DNA of 6,492 nucleotides from an uncultured bacterium (GCA_937958665.1 CALGNM010000019.1:1-6492); one strand, 5' to 3'. Shown: positions 1 to 6,068, counted from the first letter of the stretch. Numbers and translations are program-made. Notes: generated by a model not told the origin, from the letters alone.

Positions 1-44
1 CACCGAGATCTACACTCTTTCCCTACACGACGCTCTTCCGATCT
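1..44 (+). other. Illumina TruSeq universal (P5/read 1) adapter remnant
   Basis: The first 44 bases match the inner part of the TruSeq universal adapter, including ACACTCTTTCCCTACACGAC and the terminal GCTCTTCCGATCT; the outermost 14 bases of the full adapter are missing. It is synthetic, not genomic. The reading frame of clpX becomes recognisable immediately at base 45, which places the junction exactly. Any open frame that extends left of base 45 is artificial. Confidence 0.98.
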
Positions 45-854
45 GCCGGTTATGTGGGCGAGGACGTGGAGAACATCCTGGTCCGCCTCCTGCAGTCGGC
101 CAATTACGACCTCAAGAAGACCGAGATCGGGATAGTCTACATCGACGAGATCGACAAGATCACCCGAAAGTCAGAGGGGCCGTCCATCACCCGCGACGTT
201 TCCGGCGAAGGTGTGCAGCAGGCCCTGCTCAAGATTTTGGAGGGCACCACCGCCCACGTGCCGCCCCAGGGGGGGCGCAAGCACCCCGAGCAGCCGCTGA
301 TGGCTGTCAACACCAAGAACATCCTGTTCATCTGCGGCGGGACCTTCGACGGGCTGGATCGGATTATCAACAACCGGGTGGGGGCCAAGAGTCTGGGCTT
401 CGGGGCCGACATCCGGGAGAAGGGCAAAGCCCCCATCGGCGAGGTGCTGGCCAGGGTCCAGCCGGACGACCTGCTGAAGTTCGGGCTGATCCCTGAACTG
501 ATCGGGCGACTGCCGGTGATCTGCACCCTCAACGACCTGGACCGCCAGGCCATGATCGAGATCCTGACCAAGCCCAAGAACGCACTGGCCAAGCAGTATC
601 AGACCTATTTCCAGTTGGAGGGGGTGGAGCTGGAGTTTTTGCCCGAGGCCTTGGAGTCGGTGTCCGACGAGGCCCTCAAGCGCAACACCGGGGCCCGGGG
701 ATTGCGGGCGGTGCTGGAGGAGGTGATGCTGGACATCATGTACCAGCTGCCCTCCAACAAGAACATCGCCAAGTGCATCATCGGCCGGGAGGTGGTGGTG
801 GGCAAACAGCCCCCCCGGTTCATTATGAGGGACGAACAGGAGGTGGCCGCCTGA
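45..854 (+). CDS. clpX: ATP-dependent Clp protease ATP-binding subunit ClpX, 5'-truncated by the fragment end
   Basis: ClpX is the hexameric AAA+ unfoldase that recognises cytoplasmic substrates and threads them into the ClpP peptidase. The visible 269 residues begin at the pore-1 loop (AGYVGED, residues 1-7). Next come Walker B (IVYIDEID, 30-37), the RKH pore loop (78-80) and the sensor-1 region (ILFICGG). An LGF tripeptide (117-119) sits where the ClpP-docking IGF loop lies in E. coli. The arginine finger is in IPELIGRLP (R155) and sensor 2 in GARGLR (R218). Compared with E. coli ClpX (424 aa), about 150 N-terminal residues are missing: the zinc-binding domain and Walker A. The loss is due to the adapter junction at base 45. 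The GTG at 54 is the internal Val of GYVG, not a start codon. The stop is TGA at 852-854. purA follows 40 bp downstream in the same direction. Identification is very secure. Confidence 0.97.
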   Translation, partial: AGYVGEDVENILVRLLQSANYDLKKTEIGIVYIDEIDKITRKSEGPSITRDVSGEGVQQALLKILEGTTAHVPPQGGRKHPEQPLMAVNTKNILFICGGTFDGLDRIINNRVGAKSLGFGADIREKGKAPIGEVLARVQPDDLLKFGLIPELIGRLPVICTLNDLDRQAMIEILTKPKNALAKQYQTYFQLEGVELEFLPEALESVSDEALKRNTGARGLRAVLEEVMLDIMYQLPSNKNIAKCIIGREVVVGKQPPRFIMRDEQEVAA

Positions 855-894
855 TGGGCCGGAAAATATTGGCACAATTGACAAGGGGCCTGCT

Positions 895-2175
895 ATGAGG
901 CTTAACAGGAACACCGCGGTGGTGGGAGCCCAGTGGGGCGACGAAGGCAAGGGCAAGATCGTCGACCTGCTGGCCCAGCAGGCCGATGTGGTGGCCCGCT
1001 ACCAGGGGGGAGCCAACGCCGGACATACCGTCAGGGCCAAGGGCCGGGAGTTCGTGCTCCATCTGCTGCCGTCGGGCATCGTCCATCCCGGCAAGATCTG
1101 CCTGATCGGCAACGGGGTGGTGCTGGACCCGGCCAGCCTGATAGCCGAGCTGAAACAGGTCCGGGCCCAGGGAATAAATACCGCCGGCCGGTTGAAGATA
1201 AGCCCCCTGGCCCACCTGACCCTGCCCTGCCATCGCCAGCTGGATCAGGCCCGGGAGGGAAGGGGCGGGGCCATCGGAACCACCGGCCGGGGCATCGGTC
1301 CCACTTACATCGACAAGGCCGGCCGGCTGGGCCTGCGGGTGGGCGACCTGTTGGACATGGATGGCTTTGCCGCCAAGCTCAGGGAGAACCTGAAGGAGAA
1401 GAACTTTCTGCTGAAAAAATACTACCGGACCTCCCCGGCCGGATATGAGGCCATCCTGAAGGAGTACAGGAATTACGCCAAGGTGCTGAAGCCCCTGACG
1501 GCCGATGTCTCCCTGCTGCTCAGCCAGTTGATGGCATCGGGCCATAAGGTGCTGTTCGAGGGGGCCCAGGGCACCTTCCTGGATCTGGATTTCGGGACCT
1601 ATCCCTTTGTCACCTCCTCCTCGACCATAGCCGGCGGGGCCTGCACCGGGCTGGGGGTGGGGCCGGCCGCCGTCCAAAGCGTTCTGCTGGTGGCCAAGGC
1701 CTACACCACCAGGGTGGGCAACGGCCCCTTTCCCACCGAGTTCCCCCCGGCCCTGGCCGATTTCATCCGCCGCAAGGCAGGCGACGAGTTCGGACGCACC
1801 ACCGGGCGGCCCCGCCGCTGCGGGTGGCTGGACGGGGTGATGCTGAGGCGGGCGGTGCAGGTGAACGGAGCCGATCAGATAGCGGTGACCAAGCTGGACG
1901 TGCTGGACGGCATCAACGAGCTGAGGATAGCGGTGGCCTACGAAGCCAAAACCGCCAAGAGGGGCGGCTGGCCCTGGGTCACCGAGGAGCTGGAAGGCTG
2001 CCGGGTCAAATATGTCAAGCTTCCGGGGTGGCAAGAGCCTACCAAAGGAGTCAAAAAATACAGCAAATTGCCGGACAATGCCAGGAAATATATCGAGACC
2101 GTCGAAAAGCTGGCCGGAGCTAGGGTCTCCATCGTTTCGGTGGGGCCGGACCGGGCGGCCACCATCTTTCGCTGA
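895..2175 (+). CDS. purA: Adenylosuccinate synthase (IMP-aspartate ligase)
   Basis: PurA catalyses the first committed step from IMP to AMP: GTP-dependent condensation of IMP with aspartate, in the cytoplasm. The 426 residues are close to the E. coli length (432). Visible motifs are the P-loop-like QWGDEGKGK (13-21, catalytic Asp16), GGANAGHT with catalytic His44, TTGRGIGPTY (129-138), the FEGAQG loop (221-226), TRVGNGPFPTE (272-282), the RTTGRPRR substrate loop (301-308), and TKLD (332-335) for guanine recognition. The C-terminus ends on the usual VGPDR..TI pattern, so the gene is complete. The ATG at 895 is supported by AAGGGG at 883-888, six bases upstream. A 40-bp gap from clpX without a clear terminator or promoter suggests co-transcription, though clpX-purA is not a classical operon. 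No odd residues were seen. Confidence 0.98.
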   Translation: MRLNRNTAVVGAQWGDEGKGKIVDLLAQQADVVARYQGGANAGHTVRAKGREFVLHLLPSGIVHPGKICLIGNGVVLDPASLIAELKQVRAQGINTAGRLKISPLAHLTLPCHRQLDQAREGRGGAIGTTGRGIGPTYIDKAGRLGLRVGDLLDMDGFAAKLRENLKEKNFLLKKYYRTSPAGYEAILKEYRNYAKVLKPLTADVSLLLSQLMASGHKVLFEGAQGTFLDLDFGTYPFVTSSSTIAGGACTGLGVGPAAVQSVLLVAKAYTTRVGNGPFPTEFPPALADFIRRKAGDEFGRTTGRPRRCGWLDGVMLRRAVQVNGADQIAVTKLDVLDGINELRIAVAYEAKTAKRGGWPWVTEELEGCRVKYVKLPGWQEPTKGVKKYSKLPDNARKYIETVEKLAGARVSIVSVGPDRAATIFR

Positions 2176-2202
2176 TGATATGGCCCCGGACCGGGAAATT
2201 CC

Positions 2203-2231
2203 TTGACCTGGGCTCCCTTTTGTTGTAAAAT
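2203..2231 (+). promoter_or_regulatory. Sigma70-type promoter for tRNA-Lys
   Basis: TTGACC (2203-2208) and TAAAAT (2226-2231) each differ from consensus by one base and are separated by the ideal 17 bp. They lie between the purA stop and tRNA-Lys. Transcription would begin near 2238, giving a leader of about 42 nt before the tRNA. No other good promoter is visible before the cyclic-nucleotide-binding gene or tRNA-Glu, so this one may drive all three. Confidence 0.7.
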
Positions 2232-2252
2232 TAACAGGCTTATTCCGTCAGT

Positions 2253-2266
2253 CTGCCGTCAGGCAG
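2253..2266 (+). repeat. Small hairpin in tRNA-Lys leader, overlapping a CCGTCAG direct repeat
   Basis: CTGCC (2253-2257) pairs with GGCAG (2262-2266) around a GTCA loop. The 7-mer CCGTCAG occurs twice, at 2245-2251 and 2256-2262, the second copy forming part of the hairpin. It falls in the predicted transcribed leader just upstream of tRNA-Lys, so it could be a processing determinant or part of a dispersed repeat. No T-run follows, so it is not a classical terminator. Confidence 0.4.
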
Positions 2267-2279
2267 CTGTGGCAAACCA

Positions 2280-2355
2280 GAGCCAGTAGCTCAGCTGGTA
2301 GAGCACCGCCCTTTTAAGGCGGGAGTCATGGGTTCGATTCCCATCTGGCTCACCA
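2280..2355 (+). tRNA. tRNA-Lys (anticodon UUU)
   Basis: A full 76-nt cloverleaf with an encoded CCA end. The acceptor GAGCCAG (2280-2286) pairs perfectly with CTGGCTC (2345-2351), followed by discriminator A and CCA (2353-2355). The D stem is GCTC/GAGC. The anticodon stem CCGCC (2306-2310) pairs with GGCGG (2318-2322) around loop CTTTTAA, with anticodon TTT at 2313-2315. The T arm contains GGTTCGATTCC. The identity is lysine, reading AAA and AAG. It is the first gene after the promoter at 2203-2231 and lies 32 nt before a protein-coding start. Confidence 0.98.
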
Positions 2356-2376
2356 TCCCATCGGCCCAAAAATGCA

Positions 2377-2383
2377 GGGAGGT
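2377..2383 (+). promoter_or_regulatory. Ribosome binding site of the cyclic-nucleotide-binding gene
   Basis: GGGAGGT is a strong Shine-Dalgarno sequence four bases before the ATG at 2388. It decides the start: the same frame is open from an ATG at 2328, but that ATG lies inside the T-arm side of tRNA-Lys and has no such site. Confidence 0.85.
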
Positions 2384-2387
2384 TAAG

Positions 2388-2897
2388 ATGGAGACACGCG
2401 AAGTCCTGAAGAAGGTGGTCCTGTTCAAGTACCTGTCGCCCCCCGAGCTGGAATCGCTGGAGAGCAAGCTGGAAAAGAGAAAGGTGGCCAAGGACACCGT
2501 AATCTTCCAGGAGGGCACGGTCGGCAACGAGATGTACCTGATAACCAGCGGGGAGGTGGAGATCAGCATCAAGCGCAACGACTCCAAGCTGGTGCTGGCC
2601 GAGCTGGGCGAGAGCTCATTCTTCGGGGAGATGGCCCTGATCACCGACCGGCCCCGCACCGCCAGCGCCACCGCGTTGGTGGACAGCGAGATCTACGCCC
2701 TGTCCAAGGAAGAGTTCCAGCGCCTGCTGGTCAAGGAGCCCCAGTTGTCGGCCCGGATGCTGCTGGCCATCTCCGAGATCCTGTGCGACCGCATCCAGTC
2801 CACCAACGAGAACTTGGAGACCTACTTCCTGATCAACCGGGCCATTGTGGACAACGAGCAGTTCCGGCGGCTGTACATCCACAGCCATGTAAAATAA
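2388..2897 (+). CDS. Single-domain cyclic-nucleotide-binding (CRP/FNR-type sensor) protein
   Basis: A 169-residue protein made almost entirely of one cNMP-binding beta-roll. It starts METREVLKKVVLFKYLSPPE, the usual N-terminal helix of this fold. The glycine turns EGTVGNEMY and ITSGEVEI (about 42-60) are typical. The phosphate-binding cassette is FGEMALITDRPRTASA (79-94); Glu81 would contact the ribose 2'-OH and Arg90 the cyclic phosphate, so ligand binding looks intact. The C-terminal part (about 115-169) is helical, but there is no helix-turn-helix, enzyme domain or membrane segment. It is therefore not a normal CRP-type transcription factor; it may be a stand-alone sensor or regulatory subunit, and its partner is not visible. 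The start at 2388 is chosen for its strong RBS and because the longer frame begins inside tRNA-Lys. The gene sits between two tRNA genes, 32 nt after tRNA-Lys and 14 nt before tRNA-Glu. Whether it binds cAMP, c-di-GMP or another nucleotide cannot be told. Confidence 0.9.
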   Translation: METREVLKKVVLFKYLSPPELESLESKLEKRKVAKDTVIFQEGTVGNEMYLITSGEVEISIKRNDSKLVLAELGESSFFGEMALITDRPRTASATALVDSEIYALSKEEFQRLLVKEPQLSARMLLAISEILCDRIQSTNENLETYFLINRAIVDNEQFRRLYIHSHVK

Positions 2898-2911
2898 ACC
2901 TCCGATCCAGG

Positions 2912-2986
2912 GTCCCCATCGACTAGCGGTTAGGTCACCACTCTTTCAAGGTGGCGGCACGGGTTCGAATCCCGTTGGGGACGCCA
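2912..2986 (+). tRNA. tRNA-Glu (anticodon UUC)
   Basis: A 75-nt cloverleaf with encoded CCA. The acceptor GTCCCCA (2912-2918) pairs with TGGGGAC (2976-2982), followed by discriminator G and CCA (2984-2986). The anticodon stem CCACT/GGTGG has one terminal T-G wobble and encloses loop CTTTCAA, with anticodon TTC at 2945-2947. The T arm ACGGG-TTCGAAT-CCCGT is perfect. The overall sequence closely resembles bacterial tRNA-Glu. It begins 14 nt after the stop of the cyclic-nucleotide-binding gene, too close for a convincing promoter of its own, so it probably shares a transcript with it. Confidence 0.98.
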
Positions 2987-3075
2987 TTTCATTTGCTGGT
3001 GTAGCCACCAATCCATAATTTCCCAAGCTTGCCTCAGGTCAGGGGTCGAAAGCAGCAGAAAAAATAAAAAATCAC

Positions 3076-3105
3076 TTGACAAATCGTCTAATAAATTGTT
3101 ATTAT
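3076..3105 (+). promoter_or_regulatory. Strong sigma70-type promoter for the OmpA-like gene
   Basis: A perfect -35 TTGACA (3076-3081) and a 5/6 -10 TATTAT (3100-3105) are separated by 18 bp within an AT-rich stretch. A-rich DNA immediately upstream (3057-3070) could act as an UP element. Transcription would start near 3112 and give an untranslated leader of about 195 nt before the ATG at 3309. An alternative -10, TTATTA with a 17-bp spacer, overlaps it. Confidence 0.75.
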
Positions 3106-3111
3106 TAACTT

Positions 3112-3308
3112 TGTATTAAGGCTTGAGGAAATTAACATAAAATACTCTGAACGGGCAAGGAGGTGAAGGATTTATATCTTGTCACTGATGTGTTTGTTGC
3201 CCTGATGTCTCATTTACAATAGAATGTTCCCCCGGCGCTATATGTTGTGGCGCCATATCCTAAACAAGCCGCAAATTAACCAAACACAATTTAGGAGGTC
3301 ACACCAAA
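3112..3308 (+). promoter_or_regulatory. Long 5' leader of the OmpA-like gene with an orphan Shine-Dalgarno and inverted repeats
   Basis: No recognised gene lies in this roughly 195-nt stretch. A 9-base perfect complement of the 16S rRNA tail, AAGGAGGTG, lies at 3157-3165, about 145 bases before the real start, with no well-placed ATG after it. GGGCAA (3153-3158) is complementary to TTGCCC (3197-3202) and overlaps the first bases of that site. A second hairpin pairs GGCGC (3234-3238) with GCGCC (3250-3254). The true RBS, AGGAGGT, is at 3293-3299. The leader could control translation or stability of an abundant envelope mRNA. It matches no riboswitch family I recognise. A GTG at 3163 opens 19 codons and an ATG at 3188 opens five; neither is convincingly translated. 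Confidence 0.45.
3293..3299 (+). promoter_or_regulatory. Ribosome binding site of the OmpA-like gene
   Basis: AGGAGGT lies nine bases before the ATG at 3309, and the encoded product begins with a clean signal peptide. Together these fix the start and exclude the overlapping frame that opens at 3224. Confidence 0.9.
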
Positions 3309-5120
3309 ATGAAGCGAATGGTTTCCGTATTCGCAGCCCTGATGCTGGTGGCCGGGATGGCCAGCGCTGCCCCGTCACTCTACGGCAGCACCGGTCAGAT
3401 CATGACCATCTCCCCGACCAATTGCGGGCCGATGAGCTGGGGCATTGGAGCCCACGGCATGTTCTCCATGAAGGAGATCGACAGCACCTACTCCTGGATG
3501 AACATCGACGCCATTCCCGAGGGATACTTCGCCTTCAACGACATGCTGGAGCTGTCGGTGGCCCCCGGCTACCGGTTCTTCCAGAACAAGGCGACCATCG
3601 CCGGCACCGACACCTCCTGGTGGCGCAACGGCGGCCTGGACACCCGGATCGGCCTGAAGGCCACCTTCCTGCGGGGAGAGGGCTTCAACTTCGGCACCTA
3701 CCTGGGCTACGATTACCGTTCGGCCCGCAAGTGGAACTATGCCGGAGCCTATCCCTGGGTCACCGACGCCTATGAGAAGGTCGAGGAGTATTCCCCCACC
3801 GGGGCCATCTCCTTCCTGCTGATCCCCGGCATCAAGTCGGGCAACGGCACCGCCTATCTGAACATCGGCGCCAACTACAACCTGGACAAGATGGAGTTTG
3901 ACGTAGCCGGGACCACCGTCGATTACATCTATCCCAAGATGGACGTTCCATTCGGGCTGGGCGTGGGCTACGATCTGGGCTCCACCAAGCTGATGCTGGA
4001 CGTGGTCGGCACCGCCTGGGTCAACGACAGCACCAAGTACTACAAGACCGACGGCAGCGAGTACAGCCCCAACCTGATGAACTACCCGCTGTGGATCACC
4101 CCGGGCCTGCGCTTCAAGCTTACCGAGTGCTTCAAGATGGACCTGGGCTTTGCCTACAACCTGCAGAGCGACGATTCCACCCTGCTGGGCCCCGGCGGCA
4201 ACCGCGACACCGACTGGATGGCCATCGCCGGCTTCTCCTATTCCAAGTGCAACCTGGGACCGCAGGTTCCGCCCACTGCCATCATCTCGGGCAAGGTGGT
4301 TGACAAGGCCGGCAAGGGCCTGGCCGCCACGGTCATGGCCGGCGGCATCACCGCCAACACCGACCCGGCCACCGGCGCCTACACCCTGAGCGGCGTCCTG
4401 ATCGACAAGGCCCCGGTGGAGATCAAAGCCGAGGCCAAGGCCTACATCTCCAAGACCGCCTCGATCCTGCTGACCAAGAAGAACAAGAAGACCCCGGCGG
4501 TCCAGGACTTCACCCTGGAGCTGAAGCCCATTCCGCCCAGCGAGGTCACCGGCACCATCATCGACTACAAGACCGGCAAGCCGATGGCCAACGCCGCCCT
4601 GACCTTCAAGGGTCCCAAGACCGTCACCGCCACCACCGACGCCAACGGCAAGTACAGCGTCAAGCTGGAGCAGGGCACCTACGCTGCCACCGCGGTGGCC
4701 GAGGGCTACAACCCGGTCAACTTCACGGTGGTTGCCAAGGACGGCAAGCCGGTGGTCCAGAACACCGGGCTGGTCAAGCAGAAGGAGAAGTTCTCCTTCA
4801 GCAACATCAACTTTGCCAGCGGCAAGGCCACCATCACCCCCGAGATCGAGACCGCCCTGCAGCCCCTGCTGAAGGTGCTGTTGGACAACCCGGACCTGCA
4901 GGTCGAGATCTCCGGCCACACCGACAACATCGGCTCCAAGGCCAAGAACCTGCAGCTGTCCCAGGCCCGGGCCGACGCCGTGGTGGCCTGGCTGATCACC
5001 CAGAACGTCAAGGCCAAGATGACTGCCAAGGGTTACGGTTCCAGCCAGCCGATCGCCACCAACAACACCAAGGCCGGCCGCGCCGAGAACCGCCGCATCG
5101 AGATCAACGTCATCCAGTAG
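3309..5120 (+). CDS. OmpA-family outer-membrane protein with two carboxypeptidase-regulatory-like modules
   Basis: A 603-residue exported protein, probably joining the outer membrane to peptidoglycan. Residues 1-20 form a signal peptide (MKRM, hydrophobic core, signal peptidase I site ASA|A). Residues 21-315 are rich in alternating aromatic, Gly and polar residues, as expected of a beta-barrel; this is inferred from composition, not from a named family. Two regulatory-like beta-sandwich modules follow: SGKVVDKAGKGLAATV...TDPATGAYTL (about 323-404) and TGTIIDYKTGKPMANA...TTDANGKYSVKL with GTYAATAVAEGY (about 412-490). The C-terminal OmpA domain (about 494-603) has the peptidoglycan-binding motif GHTDNIGS with Asp539, then LSQARADAV with Arg554, and ends AENRRIEINV. 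It is much longer than E. coli OmpA (346 aa) because of the inserted modules. Codons are strongly C/G-ending (for example nearly all Lys as AAG), suggesting high expression. It has its own promoter, long leader and terminator, and ends in tandem stops TAG TAA. Confidence 0.92.
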   Translation: MKRMVSVFAALMLVAGMASAAPSLYGSTGQIMTISPTNCGPMSWGIGAHGMFSMKEIDSTYSWMNIDAIPEGYFAFNDMLELSVAPGYRFFQNKATIAGTDTSWWRNGGLDTRIGLKATFLRGEGFNFGTYLGYDYRSARKWNYAGAYPWVTDAYEKVEEYSPTGAISFLLIPGIKSGNGTAYLNIGANYNLDKMEFDVAGTTVDYIYPKMDVPFGLGVGYDLGSTKLMLDVVGTAWVNDSTKYYKTDGSEYSPNLMNYPLWITPGLRFKLTECFKMDLGFAYNLQSDDSTLLGPGGNRDTDWMAIAGFSYSKCNLGPQVPPTAIISGKVVDKAGKGLAATVMAGGITANTDPATGAYTLSGVLIDKAPVEIKAEAKAYISKTASILLTKKNKKTPAVQDFTLELKPIPPSEVTGTIIDYKTGKPMANAALTFKGPKTVTATTDANGKYSVKLEQGTYAATAVAEGYNPVNFTVVAKDGKPVVQNTGLVKQKEKFSFSNINFASGKATITPEIETALQPLLKVLLDNPDLQVEISGHTDNIGSKAKNLQLSQARADAVVAWLITQNVKAKMTAKGYGSSQPIATNNTKAGRAENRRIEINVIQ

Positions 5121-5142
5121 TAACAGGCGATTGCCAAACAGA

Positions 5143-5172
5143 AAGGCCCGCAGAAATGCGGGCCTTCCTCTT
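5143..5172 (+). terminator. Rho-independent terminator, probably bidirectional
   Basis: A 10-bp perfect stem, AAGGCCCGCA (5143-5152) with TGCGGGCCTT (5157-5166), closes on a GAAA tetraloop. The pyrimidine-rich tail TTCCTCTT follows on the plus strand. It lies 22 nt after the OmpA-like stop and between converging genes. On the minus strand the hairpin is followed by TTCTGTTT, so it may also end the alr-mazG transcript, which stops translating at 5217. Confidence 0.9.
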
Positions 5173-5216
5173 ATTGTCTTGTAGTCTATGGTTTGGCGCT
5201 TAAATGAACCTCCATT

Positions 5217-6068
5217 TTATTTGCGCCGGTTGGGCCGGTCCTTGGTTTTCTTGGATTGCTGCCACAGGTCCTCCATCTCCTCCAGCGAAATATCCTTAAA
5301 GGACTTCTGGTCTCTTTTCAGGCTTTTTTCGATATACTGGAAGCGCCGGGTGAACTTGTCGGTGGTCTGGCGCAAAGCATCCTCGGGGTCGATCTCCAGA
5401 AAACGGGACAGATTGACCAGGGTGAAGAGGATGTCCCCTAGTTCATTCTTGATTTCCCTCTTGCGCCCCCCGGCATAGGCCCGGGAGAATTCCTCCAGCT
5501 CCTCCTCCAGTTTGGCAAAGGCCCCGTCGATGTGCTCCCAGTCAAAGCCCAGCCGGGAGGCCTTGTCCTGGATGCGGTGGGCCTTGAGCAGGGCCGGGAG
5601 ATGCTTGGGGACCCCGTCCAGAGCCGATGGCCGGTCCTTTCTCTTCTCCCGGTACTTGATCTCCTCCCAGTTAAGCAGGACTTCGGCGGCGTTCCGGGCC
5701 TGGGCCCGGCCGAAGATGTGGGGGTGGCGGCGGGTCATCTTTTCCAGCTGTCCGCTTATCACATCCTGGATGTCGAACCGTCCTCTTTCATCGGCGATCT
5801 GGGAGTGGAATATTATCTGCCCCAGCAGGTCGCCCAGCTCCTCGGTCAGCTTGACCGGGTCGTCCTCCTCTATCGCCTCGACCACCTCGTAAGCTTCTTC
5901 GATCAGATACGGTTTCAGGGTCTTGTGGCTCTGGGCCCGGTCCCAGGGACAGCCGCCCGGGGCCCGCAGGCGGGCGAACAGGGCCACCAAGTCCGAGAAG
6001 CCCCTCTTTTTTTTATTTTTTCCGGGAACGGCTCGGCCCGGCTTTCGGGGCTGAAGCTTGGGATTCAT
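5217..6068 (-). CDS. mazG: Nucleoside triphosphate pyrophosphohydrolase MazG
   Basis: MazG hydrolyses (d)NTPs to NMPs and pyrophosphate, cleaning the nucleotide pool; in E. coli it also affects ppGpp levels. The 283 residues hold the two tandem all-alpha MazG domains. The first contains GGCPWDRAQSHKTLKPY (38-54), EEAYE (57-61) and EELGDLL (76-82). The linker region has RRHPHIFG (113-120), a strong family signature. The second has KLEEELEE (187-193), NELGDILF (208-215) and the ending EEMEDLWQQ (263-271). The metal-binding pattern EExxE ... ExxD is present in both halves. The start at 6068 is chosen because its ATG overlaps the alr stop as ATGA, giving likely translational coupling. The same frame is open to an ATG at 6134, which would add 22 residues lying wholly inside alr. 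There are about 20 extra residues, Lys/Arg/Pro-rich, before the usual family start. The Lys-rich stretch is encoded by an A8 run at 6007-6014. Confidence 0.95.
   Translation of the reverse strand: MNPKLQPRKPGRAVPGKNKKKRGFSDLVALFARLRAPGGCPWDRAQSHKTLKPYLIEEAYEVVEAIEEDDPVKLTEELGDLLGQIIFHSQIADERGRFDIQDVISGQLEKMTRRHPHIFGRAQARNAAEVLLNWEEIKYREKRKDRPSALDGVPKHLPALLKAHRIQDKASRLGFDWEHIDGAFAKLEEELEEFSRAYAGGRKREIKNELGDILFTLVNLSRFLEIDPEDALRQTTDKFTRRFQYIEKSLKRDQKSFKDISLEEMEDLWQQSKKTKDRPNRRK

Noticed and set aside
878-883. TTGACA just upstream of purA as a -35 box
   Set aside because: It lies 11 bp before the start codon, so any -10 would fall inside the coding region; it overlaps the RBS area by chance.
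823-2034. A 403-codon frame antisense to purA, and similar frames opposite clpX and mazG
   Set aside because: These are shadow frames in GC-rich coding DNA, with Pro/Gly/Gln-rich translations lacking family motifs. The sense frames are unambiguous housekeeping genes.
2328-2387. Upstream ATG at 2328 as the start of the cyclic-nucleotide-binding protein
   Set aside because: It lies within tRNA-Lys and the extra 20 residues are translated tRNA; the ATG at 2388 has a strong RBS.
2997-3010. Hairpin TGGTG-tagc-CACCA after tRNA-Glu as a terminator
   Set aside because: The stem is only 5 bp and no T-run follows; it may be chance. No clear terminator for the tRNA cluster was found.
3020-3062. Resemblance to the SRP RNA (4.5S) core: CAGGTCAGG ... 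GAAAGCAGCAG at about 3032-3055
   Set aside because: The order of motifs is suggestive, but only seven bases separate them, the apical stem cannot form, and the flanks do not pair. A covariance-model search with the bacterial SRP RNA model would settle it.
3224-3775. A 183-codon plus-strand frame beginning in the OmpA leader
   Set aside because: It overlaps the OmpA-like gene out of frame, is Arg/His/Pro-rich and has no good RBS; the frame starting at 3309 has an RBS and signal peptide.
3375-4919. A 514-codon open frame antisense to the OmpA-like gene
   Set aside because: It is a by-product of the strong C/G third-position bias of the sense gene. Its translation is low-complexity (Gly/Val/Leu/Asp/His-rich), with no recognisable domain and no RBS, whereas the sense frame has clear domains.
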